DNA of 15,477 nt from Eubacteriales bacterium (GTDB taxonomy: Bacteria; Bacillota_A; Clostridia; Christensenellales; Aristaeellaceae). A program made the translations under genes and the position numbers. The stretch is taken from the NCBI GenBank assembly GCA_028692205.1, contig JAQUXV010000022.1:1-15477 (forward strand), given 5' to 3'. Below the pieces are notes generated by a model. It saw only the letters and a program-made list of their open reading frames with translations, made no database searches and was not told the DNA's origin. Of the stretch, positions 7,896 to 14,971 are shown piece after piece (within the stretch, counting starts at the first letter, position 1; every line of letters begins with the position of its first letter).

Positions 7896-9031
7896 TCCGC
7901 TCCCTCCAGCCTGGCGGCAAAGCCGGGATTCTCGGCAAGAATGCGGCGCAGCCCGCCCAAAACGTTCGTGGCGCTTACCACAAAGCTGGGCAGCTTTCGA
8001 TAGCCTTTGTTGACACACTCAAACGAGCCTTCCCGCTCAAAACAGGCGAGCGCGTCGTTGATGAGGCTTGCGGCGAGCTTGGGCGCGGTCTGGGTGAGAC
8101 ACCATGCCACCCAGCCCGTGGCGGTGGCCCAGTAGGCCCCGTTTTGATAGGTTTCCTTCGGAACGTCGATCAGCAGCCGCTGCCAGTATTCGCCCGCGGG
8201 CAGATGACGAATCTGCCCCATATAGGTATATTCCGAAAAATGTTCCTCTAAATAGGTAAGGATGGTCGCGCGGGCACGTCCTGCGGGAAACCCGATGGCC
8301 AGCAGGTAGGCGCTGCCCCAGATATCGATCTGCTTACAGTCCTGCGTCGCGGCGAGGAACATGCCGCTTTCCTCGTCGTACAGCCGCCAAAGGCCGTTCT
8401 CGACGGCATCGGCCATGGCTGCCCAGCGCGGATCCGGGCGGAAGCGCCGGCACAGCTCATCCATTTTGCGGCAGGCGCGCCATAACAACAGCGATTCCAT
8501 CATCAATTCGCCGGTTTTTGCTACGGTATCGGTGAAACCGTACGGGGAGTGCGGAGCAGCCGGATCGGAATAGACCAGCCCGCTTTCGTTGAGCGGCAGA
8601 ATGAGGAGCCCGCGCGTCAATGACGGTTCCCATTCCGCAAACAACGCCTGTGCCCGATCGGCATCCACCCGCGCCAGTAAATCCGAAACGATGAACACAA
8701 GGAAAGGGGTGTTATCCAGATTGGCTTTGCCAACAGGCTTGCCGACTTCGCCCGCGGCATACACGGCGGTGCCGTCCGCATAAATGCGGTCGGGCATCCA
8801 TCCGTCGTCCCGCTTGCCGCCGATGGCGAAGCGTACGCAGTTTTCTATTTCCCGGTCGCTTACGCACTCGCCCGCGTACTCCACCATATAGGAAAAATCC
8901 CGCAGCCACAGGGCGTTATAACTGGCCTTGCCGTCCGGCGTAAAAAGCGTTATGCCGCCCGGCGTACGCACGGTGCAGCCGCGTATCAGCTGCCGGGACA
9001 GCGCTTCCAGGGTTTCCAGGGGTTGTTGCAT
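7892..9031 (-). CDS. Six-hairpin (alpha/alpha)6 glycosidase-like protein, family uncertain
   Basis: I recognise the fold class but not the family. The 379-residue protein shows alternating helix pairs with features of six-hairpin glycosidases: NALWLRDFSYMVEYAG near 39-54 (compare WLRD motifs of GH125 and relatives), DDGWMPDRIYADG, NLDNTPFLVF, SPYGFTDTVAKTGE, IDIWGSAYLLAIG and a late YQNGAYWATATGWVAW. The acidic residues in WLRD (D45), GFTDT and KTGE are candidate catalytic or substrate-binding groups. There is no signal peptide, so it acts in the cytoplasm. It is the first gene of the leftward unit, its stop overlaps the GH38 start as ATGA, and its promoter faces the ROK repressor. In the Streptococcus pneumoniae mannosidase cluster the neighbour of GH38 is the exo-alpha-1,6-mannosidase GH125, so a complementary alpha-mannosidase role is a fair guess. 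It is shorter than GH125 (about 430 aa), and a different family is quite possible. Confidence 0.75.
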   Translation of the reverse strand: MQQPLETLEALSRQLIRGCTVRTPGGITLFTPDGKASYNALWLRDFSYMVEYAGECVSDREIENCVRFAIGGKRDDGWMPDRIYADGTAVYAAGEVGKPVGKANLDNTPFLVFIVSDLLARVDADRAQALFAEWEPSLTRGLLILPLNESGLVYSDPAAPHSPYGFTDTVAKTGELMMESLLLWRACRKMDELCRRFRPDPRWAAMADAVENGLWRLYDEESGMFLAATQDCKQIDIWGSAYLLAIGFPAGRARATILTYLEEHFSEYTYMGQIRHLPAGEYWQRLLIDVPKETYQNGAYWATATGWVAWCLTQTAPKLAASLINDALACFEREGSFECVNKGYRKLPSFVVSATNVLGGLRRILAENPGFAARLEGAE

Positions 9032-9067
9032 GGGACGCCTTCTCTCTGATGTTTCAGTTCTACGATA

Positions 9068-9097
9068 ATTATAACAGAGGAAGGAATCATATTACAA
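9068..9097 (-). promoter_or_regulatory. Leftward sigma-A promoter of the mannosidase unit
   Basis: On the minus strand, TTGTAA (9092-9097) and a perfect TATAAT (9068-9073) are separated by 18 bp. The -10 box lies 36 bp before the start codon at 9031. The -35 box lies only four bases from the inverted repeat at 9102-9124, so a bound repressor would block polymerase. Confidence 0.65.
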
Positions 9098-9101
9098 CAT
9101 G

Positions 9102-9124
9102 TTTTATAAAAAAGATTTATAAAA
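9102..9124. promoter_or_regulatory. Candidate operator: 9-bp perfect inverted repeat in the divergent spacer
   Basis: TTTTATAAA (9102-9110), spacer AAAGA, then TTTATAAAA (9116-9124) form a perfect dyad, flanked by CAT and ATG that extend the symmetry imperfectly. It sits between the -35 boxes of the two divergent promoters, four bases from each. AT-rich inverted repeats are the usual targets of NagC/XylR-type ROK regulators, and the adjacent rightward gene encodes one. That this protein binds here is inferred. Confidence 0.6.
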
Positions 9125-9128
9125 TGCC

Positions 9129-9157
9129 TTTACAATTGTCGGAGACACTGCTATAAT
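9129..9157 (+). promoter_or_regulatory. Rightward sigma-A promoter of the ROK repressor/importer unit
   Basis: TTTACA (9129-9134) and a perfect TATAAT (9152-9157) are spaced by an ideal 17 bp. Transcription should begin near 9164, some 20 bases before the repressor start codon, whose GAGGG binding site is at 9173-9177. Confidence 0.75.
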
Positions 9158-9183
9158 ACACACATAAGAAATGAGGGACCATT

Positions 9184-10392
9184 ATGAACGATGCGACGCG
9201 TGAAGTGAAAGGCAACAGTGTTAAGATCCTTAAAGAGGCTAACAAGTACCTGATCTTTCAGTGCATCATGAAACTGGCGCCGATCTCCATCGAGGAGATT
9301 GTGAAGCACACGAAACTGAGCAGGCCCACGGTGCTGAACATCATCAAGGAGCTGACGGATGAGGAGATCATCATCAAAAGCGGCTTCTCCGAATCCAGCG
9401 GCGGGCGCTCGGCGGCGCTGCTGGGGCTGAACGGCGACCGTCATTTCGCGCTGGGCGTGGACTTCGAATTTCCAACGATCCGCCTTGCAATTGCGAATAT
9501 GAAAGGCGAGATCCGCGCGCACAAGAACCTTATTTATGCGTGTGACATCGGCAAAGATGAACTGATTGCCGATTTTCACCGGGAGCTGGATGCCTTTATC
9601 GCGACTTCCGGCATAGACAAGAGCCTGATCGACGGCGTCGGCGTTGGGCTTGCGGGCGTTGTGGATACGGTGAACGGAATCTCGCTGAATATCGAGCGTA
9701 TCCACGGCTGGCACAACGTGGCGTTCTGCAGCGGGTTGGAAAAGCACCTGCATCTGCCGGTTTATATGGAGAACGACGTTCACCTGATGGGGCTGGTGGA
9801 AAAGCGGCAGTACCTGGGCGACGACGTAAGCGATTTTATTTACGTCGGCCTGCGCTCCGGTATCGGCAGCATCGCGTACCAGAACAACCGCCCCATGCGC
9901 GGTGAAAAGGGCAACGCGGGGTTCATCGGCCATACGACGCTGGACCCGCGCGGGCCGCAGTGTTGCTGCGGCAGCCGCGGCTGCCTGGAGGTGTACGCCG
10001 GTAAGCTGGCGATGATCAACCGGTACGCCGCCGAAAGCGGCTCGGCACACCCTGTGGATTTTGCGGAGATCGTTGCGCGCGCCAAGGCGGGCGAAAAGCT
10101 GGCCGATACCGTGCTGCGGGATGCGGGATTTTACTTCGGCATCGCGCTGGCCAACCTGATTAAAACGTTGGAAATCCCCTGCGTGGTGGTGGGCGGCAGC
10201 CCGGAGCTGGACCACAGCCCCTTTATCGATATGGCTCGCCGCTCTATGAACGACTATATTACGGAAAACCTCGGTATTCGGGTGGACCTGCGCTGTGGGC
10301 AACTGCCCGAGGAACAGTACGCGCTGGGCGGATGCTACCTTGTTTTCGATCATTTGTTTAGTAAGCCGAGGCTGGCCCTTTCGTTGGTTTGA
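9184..10392 (+). CDS. ROK-family transcriptional regulator (NagC/XylR type)
   Basis: A 402-residue DNA-binding repressor whose ROK domain senses a sugar. Residues about 20-66 form a winged helix-turn-helix (SIEEIVKHTKLSRPTVLNII and its wing). The ROK domain then shows VGVGLAGVVD near 152-161, END at 196-198, and a zinc site of H250 (GFIGHTTL) plus the cysteine cluster CCCGSRGCLE at 260-269. The kinase phosphate-binding loop DxGGTK is replaced by DFEFPT (93-98), so it should not phosphorylate sugar and acts as a regulator. GAGGG lies six bases before the ATG. It is read divergently from the mannosidase unit with a dyad between the two promoters, and it precedes the importer genes by only 77 bp, so it very likely controls both arms and itself. 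The inducer is unknown; mannose, mannose-6-phosphate or a manno-oligosaccharide are natural candidates. Confidence 0.93.
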   Translation: MNDATREVKGNSVKILKEANKYLIFQCIMKLAPISIEEIVKHTKLSRPTVLNIIKELTDEEIIIKSGFSESSGGRSAALLGLNGDRHFALGVDFEFPTIRLAIANMKGEIRAHKNLIYACDIGKDELIADFHRELDAFIATSGIDKSLIDGVGVGLAGVVDTVNGISLNIERIHGWHNVAFCSGLEKHLHLPVYMENDVHLMGLVEKRQYLGDDVSDFIYVGLRSGIGSIAYQNNRPMRGEKGNAGFIGHTTLDPRGPQCCCGSRGCLEVYAGKLAMINRYAAESGSAHPVDFAEIVARAKAGEKLADTVLRDAGFYFGIALANLIKTLEIPCVVVGGSPELDHSPFIDMARRSMNDYITENLGIRVDLRCGQLPEEQYALGGCYLVFDHLFSKPRLALSLV

Positions 10393-10404
10393 TGCGTCCG
10401 GTAA

Positions 10405-10433
10405 TTCCGGCCGGGTTCCCGTGCGCATAAAAT
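10405..10433 (+). promoter_or_regulatory. Weak possible promoter before the sugar-binding protein
   Basis: TTCCGG (10405-10410), a 17-bp spacer and TAAAAT (10428-10433) resemble a poor sigma-A promoter. The -35 lies in an imperfect palindrome, CCGGTAATTCCGG at 10398-10410. Read-through from the repressor promoter could equally drive the importer genes. Confidence 0.25.
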
Positions 10434-10469
10434 AAACCTTATTCCACACTCAAAAAAGGAGATCGAAGT

Positions 10470-11711
10470 ATGAAAAGGCTGATTTCTCTATTGCTCACGA
10501 TTGCACTTCTCAGCACGATGGTCATTGGCTTCGCGTCTGCCGAAGACAAAGTTACCATCGAGATCCTGTCTCTGAAAAACGAGCAGGCCGCTCAGGATGC
10601 ATTCAACGAACTCTTTGCAGGGTTTCAGAAGCTGTACCCCAACGTGGAATTTAACCTTCAATCCATGAGCTCCGACCAGCTGAAAACCACGATGCGTGCC
10701 CGCGCCGCGTCCGGCGATATGCCCGACATCGTCACCTGGATGAAGGAGTTCGAGCCGGAATACCTGATGGATCTTTCCGGTCAGGATTTTCTGCAGAACC
10801 TGAACGCCGATACCGTTGCCGGCGCCAACGCCATCTATACCGACGGCATTTATGCCATGCCGATCGATAACGGTTATATCGGCATGTACTACAACAAGGA
10901 CGTGCTGGCGGAGAACAACGTTGCCCTGCCGACCACGCTCAGCGAGCTGCGCGCCGCCTGCGAAGCCCTGAAAGCCAATGGCGTAACCCCGTTCGCCACC
11001 GGCTGCCTGGATCTGTCCGTGCCTTATATCGGCCTGATCGGCCTGTTCGCCGAGACGGTTTACGGCACCACCCCCGACTGGAGCGCGAAGCGCGACGCGG
11101 ATGAAGTGAGCTTTGCGACCAGCCAGGAGTGGAAGGACGCGTTCGATTACCTTAAAGAATTCGTGTACGGCTATTGCGACCTGGACAACACCTTCAACAT
11201 GAGCTATGACGATGCCGCGGCCAAGTTTGCCACCAACGGCGCTGCGTTCTATGTGCAGGGCAGCTGGGCGCTTTCCGCCATCCGTACGGCGAACCCCGAT
11301 GTAAACATGGGCCTGTGCGCGATCCCCGTTTTCGAAAACGCTGCGGACGCCAAGCTCCTGGCCTTCCCGGATACCTCGCTCAGCATTGCCAACGGCGCCA
11401 AGAACCAGGAAATGGCGTTGAAATTCCTTGAATACATGACCAGCCAGGAAGCCGGCGAAATCTGGAGCAAAGACGTGAAAGTGTCCTCCGCTGTGGGCGG
11501 CGTGGATGTGGCTTACGATCCGATTGCTTCCGACGTCAATGGCTACCTGAACGGCGGCAACTTCACGCCTTACGGCGACCGTGTGCTGCGCTCCGTATTC
11601 ACCGACAAGCTTTGGGAAGACTTCAGCAAATACATGCTGGATACCGAATCCTGGGAACAGCTTTCGGCCGACCTGGATACCTTCTGGAACAAGGCTCGCG
11701 ACGGCGAGTAG
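10470..11711 (+). CDS. ABC transporter sugar-binding protein (family 1, CUT1)
   Basis: The extracytoplasmic receptor that captures the sugar and delivers it to the two permeases encoded next. It has 413 residues, the usual size for family 1 solute-binding proteins. The N-terminus is a classical signal peptide: MKR, a hydrophobic core to about residue 21, then ASA at 22-24 followed by EDK. There is no lipobox cysteine, unlike most such receptors in single-membrane Firmicutes. The rest follows the family pattern, with an early KLYPNVEFN-like segment (about 53-61), MPDIVTWM around 89-96, YAMPIDNGYIGMYYNKDVL near 128-146, and a late QEMALKFLEYMTS. AAGGAG stands eight bases before the ATG. The neighbouring alpha-mannosidases suggest it binds mannosyl oligosaccharides, but the ligand cannot be read directly. 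Confidence 0.93.
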   Translation: MKRLISLLLTIALLSTMVIGFASAEDKVTIEILSLKNEQAAQDAFNELFAGFQKLYPNVEFNLQSMSSDQLKTTMRARAASGDMPDIVTWMKEFEPEYLMDLSGQDFLQNLNADTVAGANAIYTDGIYAMPIDNGYIGMYYNKDVLAENNVALPTTLSELRAACEALKANGVTPFATGCLDLSVPYIGLIGLFAETVYGTTPDWSAKRDADEVSFATSQEWKDAFDYLKEFVYGYCDLDNTFNMSYDDAAAKFATNGAAFYVQGSWALSAIRTANPDVNMGLCAIPVFENAADAKLLAFPDTSLSIANGAKNQEMALKFLEYMTSQEAGEIWSKDVKVSSAVGGVDVAYDPIASDVNGYLNGGNFTPYGDRVLRSVFTDKLWEDFSKYMLDTESWEQLSADLDTFWNKARDGE

Positions 11712-11758
11712 GACCGGCTATCCGGTCTGCCCGGGGCGGGGTTTCCCGTCCCGGGCAG
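11712..11758 (+). terminator. Tandem hairpins between receptor and permease genes (attenuator or RNA stabiliser)
   Basis: GACCGG/CCGGTC (11712-11717, 11722-11727) begins directly after the receptor stop codon. It is followed by a 14-bp GC-rich stem with arms 11727-11740 and 11745-11758, one G-U pair and loop GTTT, then TATTTTC. Such hairpins commonly make the receptor more abundant than the permeases by partial termination or by protecting the upstream RNA end. The two hairpins share base 11727 and might compete. Confidence 0.6.
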
Positions 11759-11851
11759 TATTTTCAAACGGGAGGACGCCCCTTGGCTGAGCCGCGCACG
11801 AAAAGCAAGGGCCGGGGCTGAGAAATCCCTTCACCGAAAGGATATAGTATT

Positions 11852-12721
11852 ATGAACCGGAAGAGGAGAGACAGCGTTTTTTATCTCGCCATTCTCGCGC
11901 CCGCGCTGGTGCTACTGATCGCGTTTTTTGTGATCCCCGTGGTGCAGAGTCTGGTGCTGTCCTTTACCGACTCCTACGGCATGAAATCCAGCTATCACTG
12001 GGTCGGTTTATCAAACTATACGGAAGCCCTGACCGACAGCAGCTTTCGGGATACCATTGCAAATACCACGAAGTATACGCTGGTGGCGGTGGTGGGCGGC
12101 AATCTGCTGGCGTTGGCGCTGGCGCTGCTGCTGGACGGCCCGATCCGTGGGCGCAATATGCTCCGGGCGGTTTTCTTTATCCCCAATATCATGAGCCTGC
12201 TGGTGGTTGGTTATGTGTGGCGATTTGTGTATACGGGGGCGCTGCCGGAGATTGTTAAGGCGCTGGGCATGCACACCGTGGCGGTGTTGGGCAAGCCCAA
12301 AACGGTCATCTATACGCTGGCGATTGTTGCTATCTGGAACTGTGCGGGTTACTACATGATTATTTACATTTCTTCACTACAAGGCATTTCCGAAGATTTG
12401 ATGGAAGCTGCCCGCATTGACGGGGCGAACGGTTTCCACGTTTTGAAGGATATCAAGCTGCCGCTGCTGATGCCCACGATTATCACCTGTCTGATTCTGT
12501 CCGTGGCGGCGAACATGAAAACGTTCGAAATTCCCTACACCATGACGTCGGGCGGCCCGGCGGGCGCGTCGATGACCATGGTGCTGAAAATATACAATAC
12601 GGCTTTCAACGCAAACCGTACGGGTTATGCGACGGCCCAGTCCACCATCCTGTTCGTACTGATCGCGGCGGTTTCATTTTTGCTGAACAGCGCGATGCGC
12701 AGGAAGGAAGCGAAGCTGTAA
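11852..12721 (+). CDS. ABC sugar permease, MalF/UgpA type
   Basis: One of two membrane subunits of the CUT1 importer. At 289 residues it has the expected six hydrophobic segments, the first at about 11-31. The cytoplasmic EAA loop that docks on the ATPase reads EAARIDGANGFHVLKDIKLP around 185-204, with the key Gly conserved. AAAGGA at 11837-11842 lies nine bases before the ATG. A 140-bp gap with hairpins separates it from the receptor gene, and its TAA stop shares one base with the next ATG (TAATG), so the two permeases are made together and form a heterodimer. No ATPase gene lies in the window. In many Firmicutes a shared MsmX/MsmK-type ATPase serves such importers, which I infer here. Confidence 0.93.
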   Translation: MNRKRRDSVFYLAILAPALVLLIAFFVIPVVQSLVLSFTDSYGMKSSYHWVGLSNYTEALTDSSFRDTIANTTKYTLVAVVGGNLLALALALLLDGPIRGRNMLRAVFFIPNIMSLLVVGYVWRFVYTGALPEIVKALGMHTVAVLGKPKTVIYTLAIVAIWNCAGYYMIIYISSLQGISEDLMEAARIDGANGFHVLKDIKLPLLMPTIITCLILSVAANMKTFEIPYTMTSGGPAGASMTMVLKIYNTAFNANRTGYATAQSTILFVLIAAVSFLLNSAMRRKEAKL

Positions 12722-13560
12722 TGAAAGACCGTCGTTTGTCAAGAGGGGTTTCGCACGGGGCGCAGGTAACGATCGTCTGGGTAATGGCCGTGCTGTTTGC
12801 GGCGCCGTTGTACTTCGTGCTTCTGAACTCGTTTAAGGATAAGGGGCAGATCATGGTTTCCGCGCTCAGCCTGCCGGAAAGGCTGAACCTGGAGAATTAC
12901 AAGACGGTGATGAGTAACGATTTCTTTACCGCCTCGTTCTTCACCAGCATCGGGATGGTAATCGCCACCACGTCGCTGACTTGCCTGATTTCTGCGTTAG
13001 CGGGCTACGCGCTGGCACGGTGGGACAGTAAACTTGCTGCCGGGCTTACGCTGGTGATCATGTCCACGCTGTTCGTGCCTTTTCAGGTGTATATGGTCTC
13101 GCTGATTATCATCGTGAAACAGTTGGGGCTTACCGGCAACCTGATCGGATTGCTGCTGGTGTATATTGCGCTGGGTATGCCGGTGCCGATTTTTCTGGTG
13201 CGAAGCTATGTTTTGGGCCTGTCGCGGGAGATTGAGGAAGCGGCGACCATCGACGGCTGTTCCAGAATCAGGATGTTTTTTTCGGTTGTACTTCCGCTGA
13301 TGCGCCCCGTGATTGCGACCATCGCGGTGCTGAACGCTCTCTGGGTCTGGGGCGAATTCCTTGTGGCTTTCCTGATCTACGGAACCACAAGGCCCATGAC
13401 GCTGCCGGTGTCGCAGCAGTATTTTTACGGCACTTACAGCAACCAGTGGAACCTGATTCTTGCGGGATTTGTAATTTCGACCGTCCCGATCGTCATTTTC
13501 TACATTGCGATGCAGAAGCACATCGTAAAAGGTATTGCGGCGGGAGCCGTGAAAGGCTGA
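12721..13560 (+). CDS. ABC sugar permease, MalG/UgpE type
   Basis: The second membrane subunit of the importer, 279 residues. It starts with a short positively charged tail and a first membrane segment at about 16-36, then SFKD, as in MalG relatives. Further segments follow near 73-99, 106-131, 140-160, 199-218 and 240-265. Its EAA loop is EEAATIDGCSRIRMFFSVVLP (about 172-192). The start overlaps the stop of the first permease by one base, with AGGAAGGAAG shortly upstream inside that gene. It is followed 10 bp later by the epimerase gene, showing that the enzyme is made with the importer. Confidence 0.93.
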   Translation: MKDRRLSRGVSHGAQVTIVWVMAVLFAAPLYFVLLNSFKDKGQIMVSALSLPERLNLENYKTVMSNDFFTASFFTSIGMVIATTSLTCLISALAGYALARWDSKLAAGLTLVIMSTLFVPFQVYMVSLIIIVKQLGLTGNLIGLLLVYIALGMPVPIFLVRSYVLGLSREIEEAATIDGCSRIRMFFSVVLPLMRPVIATIAVLNALWVWGEFLVAFLIYGTTRPMTLPVSQQYFYGTYSNQWNLILAGFVISTVPIVIFYIAMQKHIVKGIAAGAVKG

Positions 13561-13570
13561 CGGAAAGGGA

Positions 13571-14248
13571 ATGAAAGCGATGCTGACCAGTAAAATTTCC
13601 CCTTCGATGATGTGCGCCGATCTGCTCGGGCTGGAAAAACAGCTGGGTGAAATGGCGCGGGAGGGTATCGAATACCTGCACATCGACATTATGGACGGTA
13701 CGTTCGTACCCAATTACACGCTGGGTGTGGACTTTTGCAAAATGCTGCACGAAGCGTCGCCGATTCCGCTGGATATTCATCTGATGATCGCGGACCCGGA
13801 AGCGAAGCTGAAATGGTTCCCGATCCGCGATGGGGACTATGTGGCTGTACATTATGAGGCGGGTTACCACATTGCGCGCTCCCTGCAGACGATACGCGAT
13901 TTGGGCGGCAAGCCTATGGTGGCGCTGAATCCCGGCACGCCTGCCGATGCGCTGAGCTGCCTGACGGACGAGCTGGACGGGGTGCTGGTGATGGCGGTAA
14001 ACCCCGGTTTTGCCGGGCAGAAGTATATTCCGGCTACGACGAACAAAATCAGAGATGTGCGGCGCCTGCTGGACGACGCGAACAGAGCCGACGCGGAGAT
14101 TGAGGTAGATGGAAACGTGAGCTTTGCCAACGCGCGGATCATGCGCGCGGCCGGGGCGAATATCTTCGTGGCGGGCACCTCCGGTATTTTTCAAAAAGAC
14201 GGCAGGCTTTCGGAGCATATCCGCGAAATGCGGAAAGCCTGCGCCTAA
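13571..14248 (+). CDS. Ribulose-phosphate 3-epimerase family protein, AlsE-like (allulose-6-phosphate 3-epimerase)
   Basis: A TIM-barrel metal enzyme that epimerises carbon 3 of a ketose phosphate. Metal and catalytic residues are present: H37 and D39 in HIDIMDG, H70 in DIHLM, and D180 in IEVDGN, with the phosphate-binding GTSG at 202-205. Several segments look closer to D-allulose-6-phosphate 3-epimerase (AlsE) than to housekeeping Rpe: SPSMMCADL instead of SPSxLxADF, FVPNYTLG, NPGFAGQKYIP and IEVDGN. AlsE would turn allulose-6-phosphate into fructose-6-phosphate, the same product as ManA. True ribulose-5-phosphate activity is not excluded. The start is uncertain: the ATG at 13571 is only two bases from AAAGGG, while the ATG at 13580 is better spaced and gives the more typical N-terminus MLTSKISPS. 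It is the last gene of the rightward unit, before a strong terminator. Confidence 0.85.
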   Translation: MKAMLTSKISPSMMCADLLGLEKQLGEMAREGIEYLHIDIMDGTFVPNYTLGVDFCKMLHEASPIPLDIHLMIADPEAKLKWFPIRDGDYVAVHYEAGYHIARSLQTIRDLGGKPMVALNPGTPADALSCLTDELDGVLVMAVNPGFAGQKYIPATTNKIRDVRRLLDDANRADAEIEVDGNVSFANARIMRAAGANIFVAGTSGIFQKDGRLSEHIREMRKACA

Positions 14249-14289
14249 AAGCCGGTTCTCGGGGGGGAACCCCGATACCCGTAGTCGTG

Positions 14290-14329
14290 CAAAACCCCCG
14301 CGTTTCGGAAAAGAAACGCGGGGGTTTTG
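14290..14329 (+). terminator. Intrinsic terminator of the importer unit (17-bp perfect stem)
   Basis: Arms 14290-14306 and 14313-14329 pair perfectly around the loop GGAAAA. The stem runs CAAAA, then CCCCCGCG, and ends GGGGGTTTTG, so it has the A-tract/T-tract form of a bidirectional terminator. It lies 41 bp after the epimerase stop and about 170 bp beyond the 3' end of the leftward YqxD gene. Confidence 0.88.
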
Positions 14330-14495
14330 TGCTGCTTGTCCATGGACCTGCGGGTTGGCTGGAAAGCCGATGATACCGCCCTGCGCCGGAAAGCTACCCG
14401 CGCCGGCGCGAGCCTGTGCTTTTCGCGGTGGAACCGTCCGCTTGCGGGGCGTGCCGGAGGCGGGCAGAAAAGCCTCGTTGTTTGAGGGGTTGTAT

Positions 14496-14939
14496 TTAAA
14501 GCTCCGGCGTTTCCCCAATCAGCCCGAGCAGCGCCTCGCGGAAAGCTTCGTCCTGGTCGCGGGTGCGCTTGGCCGGGCCTTTCAGGCGGCCGCCCCCTTT
14601 GCGAATCTTGCGGGCGGTGTGCCGCGCGAGCAGCAAAGAGTCGATGTTGTCGCCGGTGTAGCGCATGCCGTTCTGGTTCAGCACACAGGCGTTGCGCGCA
14701 AGCGCCATGGCGGCAAGGCCGTAATCCTGCGTGACGACGATATCGCCTGTACGGATCATGTTGACGAGCCGGAAATCCGCGCTGTCCGCCCCTTTGCCGA
14801 CGGTGACCGTTTCCGCGCCGTCACGCTCGAACACATGGGCCGTATCGCACACCAGCCAAACAGGAATTCCGTTTCTGCGGGCACAGTCGATAGCGATATC
14901 CACAACCGGGCAGCCGTCGGCGTCAACCAGAACATTCAT
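14496..14939 (-). CDS. yqxD: UPF0178 (DUF188) family protein, YaiI/YqxD
   Basis: A widespread small bacterial protein of unknown function with a PIN/NYN nuclease-like fold. The sequence is typical: VDADGCPVVD at the N-terminus, CDTAHVF, the acidic TQDYGLAAMAL, and the tail segment RKIRKGGGRLKGPAKRT. The Asp residues in VDADG, GADSADF and TQDYG are the expected metal-site candidates. I set the start at 14939 (147 aa): this ATG has AAGGAG (14948-14953 on the minus strand) eight bases upstream. An in-frame GTG at 14948 would overlap that ribosome binding site and is unlikely. It stands alone with its own promoter, converging on the importer unit, and shows no link to mannose use. Confidence 0.92.
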   Translation of the reverse strand: MNVLVDADGCPVVDIAIDCARRNGIPVWLVCDTAHVFERDGAETVTVGKGADSADFRLVNMIRTGDIVVTQDYGLAAMALARNACVLNQNGMRYTGDNIDSLLLARHTARKIRKGGGRLKGPAKRTRDQDEAFREALLGLIGETPEL

Positions 14940-14971
14940 GTCGGGCACTCCTTTGCAACCATACTGCTCCC

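Noticed and set aside
9151..10449. 432-codon open frame on the minus strand opposite the ROK regulator
   Set aside because: It is a shadow of the clear ROK coding sequence, runs across the rightward promoter and has no recognisable domain.
11812..11845. GGGGCTGAGAAATCCC resembling part of a TPP riboswitch
   Set aside because: Only the CTGAGA-like core is present. The second conserved half and its pairing partners are missing, and the downstream genes are sugar permeases.
13572..13585. TGAAAGCGATGCTG resembling a CcpA cre site
   Set aside because: The second half does not match the consensus and the site covers the epimerase start codons, which explain the sequence.
13493..14518. 341-codon open frame on the minus strand opposite the epimerase
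   Set aside because: It overlaps the epimerase, the terminator and the end of YqxD and shows no domain.
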